Assembly: GCF_904846175.1 (NCBI RefSeq)
Contig: NZ_CAJGZM010000002.1
Location: 124,001-188,000, forward strand
From: Psychrobacter immobilis
GTDB taxonomy: Bacteria; Pseudomonadota; Gammaproteobacteria; Pseudomonadales; Moraxellaceae
Length of the DNA: 64,000 bases
Direction: 5' to 3'
Shown here: piece by piece, positions 63,041 to 64,000 of the stretch
How positions within the stretch are numbered: the stretch's first letter is position 1
Layout of the letters: every line of letters begins with the position of its first letter
Translations under genes and position numbers: made by a program
Notes under the pieces: model-generated
Told to the model about the DNA's origin: nothing
Database searches by the model: none
Seen by the model: only the letters and a program-made list of their open reading frames with translations

Positions 63041-64000
63041 CTAAAACAGCGCCAACTGCCCACTGCGTTGATCTTTATATTTGGTCTGCGTTTGTGCCAG
63101 TACGTATTGACGGAAGTTGTCACGCGTTAAATGGGCAAGATGTTCGTTTTTACCCGTCGTTGCGATAAAGTATTTGGCGCGATTAACCGCCGCACCCATT
63201 TTCTTCAAGTGATAAAGCGTCAACTGATTAAACTTGCGTGCCTTAACTATCTTTTTAGCGGTTTTGGTACCGATACCGGGAATACGCACAATCATCTCGT
63301 AAGTGGCGGTTTGAATATTAACCGGAAAATGCTCGCGATGGCGGATTGCCCAAGCAAGTTTCGGGTCGCAATCCAAGTCTAGAAATGGCGAATCTGGCTC
63401 GACGATTTCGTGCGCGCCAAAGCCATAAAAACGCATCAGCCAATCAGCTTGATACAGACGATTTTCACGTATCATAGGGACAGGTGTACCGATAGCTGGC
63501 AGGCGACTGTCAGATAACATTGGTACATAGCCAGAATAGTAAACGCGCTTAAGATCATATTGCTTATAAAAATGATTCGACAGCTGAATCACTTGCAAGT
63601 CAGTCTCGTTACTGGCGCCAACAATCATTTGACTGGTCTGACCTGCTGGTACAAATTTCGGCGCTTTTTTATGGGTTTTACGGCTCTCACGAATGGTAAT
63701 AATTTCTTCTTTCACCGTTTCCATTGGTGCTTTTAATTGCTCATGTGATTTCTCTGGTGCGAGTAAAGCCAAGCCTGATTTGGTTGGAATCTCGATATTG
63801 ACGCTCAAGCGATCGGCATATAATCCCGCTTCTAATAACAATTCTTTTGACGCGCCGGGAATAGTTTTTAGATGGATATAGCCATTAAAGCGCTCACGGG
63901 TACGCAATATCTTGGCAACCTCGACCAAGCGCTCCATCGTATAGTCGCCACTTTTAAAAATACCTGAGCTTAAAAATAGCCCTTCGATATAGTTGCGACG
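63041..64000 (-). CDS. TIGR03916-type radical SAM putative DNA modification/repair protein (N-terminus beyond window)
   Basis: The reading frame stays open to the right edge; the last 63 bases encode RNYIEGLFLSSGIFKSGDYT in frame, before MERLVEVAKIL. 320 residues are visible and the start and the radical-SAM CxxxCxxC site are missing. Seen are the barrel part (NGYIHLKTIPGASKELL, DRLSVNIEIPT, GASNETDLQV) and a C-terminal helix-hairpin-helix IPGIGTKTAKKIVKARKF that suggests DNA binding. The family is annotated as SplB-like DNA repair/modification. It pairs with the TIGR03915 gene downstream. Confidence 0.9.
   Translation of the reverse strand, partial: RRNYIEGLFLSSGIFKSGDYTMERLVEVAKILRTRERFNGYIHLKTIPGASKELLLEAGLYADRLSVNIEIPTKSGLALLAPEKSHEQLKAPMETVKEEIITIRESRKTHKKAPKFVPAGQTSQMIVGASNETDLQVIQLSNHFYKQYDLKRVYYSGYVPMLSDSRLPAIGTPVPMIRENRLYQADWLMRFYGFGAHEIVEPDSPFLDLDCDPKLAWAIRHREHFPVNIQTATYEMIVRIPGIGTKTAKKIVKARKFNQLTLYHLKKMGAAVNRAKYFIATTGKNEHLAHLTRDNFRQYVLAQTQTKYKDQRSGQLALF

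Noticed and set aside
62962..63168. 68-codon plus-strand open frame
   Set aside because: Its protein is a product of the 15-bp repeat translated in reverse and it overlaps two conserved genes.

Overview
The window looks like a stretch of a Psychrobacter (Moraxellaceae, Gammaproteobacteria) chromosome. This is inferred from the gene repertoire and protein sequences: a CcoNOQP cbb3 oxidase cluster with CcoG and FixH, a single LolC/E-type permease beside LolD, MetZ, a one-piece RlmKL, a GcdH/semialdehyde dehydrogenase pair, and a moderate base composition. It is almost entirely core-type chromosome. I saw no transposase, integrase, CRISPR array, tRNA or rRNA.

Layout. 1-1.0 kb: a truncated DUF475/TerC-like membrane protein and terD. 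1.3-8.8 kb: rlmKL, a Prx5-type peroxiredoxin, an MscS channel, a bcp plus dihydrolipoamide-dehydrogenase-like pair, and a small periplasmic Cys-rich protein. 9.1-11.3 kb: divergent queC and ttcA, both acting on tRNA. 11.4-17.6 kb: the respiratory block fixH, ccoG and ccoNOQP, all on the minus strand. 18.5-23.6 kb: an SCP2-domain protein, an unknown protein, lolC/E-lolD, a small acidic protein and a DUF2062 protein. 23.8-30.2 kb: comEC, an SppA-type peptidase, an alpha/beta hydrolase and a CPBP protease. 30.3-34.8 kb: dusA, an MHS-type MFS transporter and a phospholipase-D lipoprotein. 35.2-40.5 kb: metZ, ybaB-recR, rnd, a lipase-like protein and a lipoprotein. 40.8-46.9 kb: the glycine-cleavage operon gcvT-gcvH-nitroreductase-gcvP. 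It sits behind a tandem glycine riboswitch with its own visible promoter. 47.2-50.9 kb: ycgL, a membrane protein and a MoxR/VWA pair. 51.0-53.7 kb: a phosphodiester-glycosidase lipoprotein and a GltB-like FMN protein.

54.3-56.4 kb is the one clearly accessory-looking locus. It holds an A/T-rich gene for a TPR-like plus HEPN protein of the LA2681 type, with an intact R-x4-H motif (a predicted ribonuclease), and directly behind it a host-composition DIP1984-family gene. 56.5-60.4 kb: an IclR regulator divergent from glutaryl-CoA dehydrogenase, followed by a succinate/glutarate-semialdehyde dehydrogenase. Together these form a plausible lysine/5-aminovalerate/glutarate catabolic unit. 60.6-64 kb: a GT4 glycosyltransferase, then the TIGR03915/TIGR03916-type putative DNA-repair pair, whose radical-SAM member runs off the right edge.

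The strongest leads are the HEPN locus, the tandem glycine riboswitch driving a gcv operon that carries an embedded nitroreductase, a ComEC without a recognisable metallo-beta-lactamase motif, a probable bcp-lpd redox operon, the radical-SAM DNA-repair pair, and several unexplained repeats. The repeats include a 68-bp palindromic element, a perfect 7-bp x 6 repeat, and inverted repeats upstream of the cco and gcdH genes. No search or folding was run. Family calls rest on recognised motifs and lengths.
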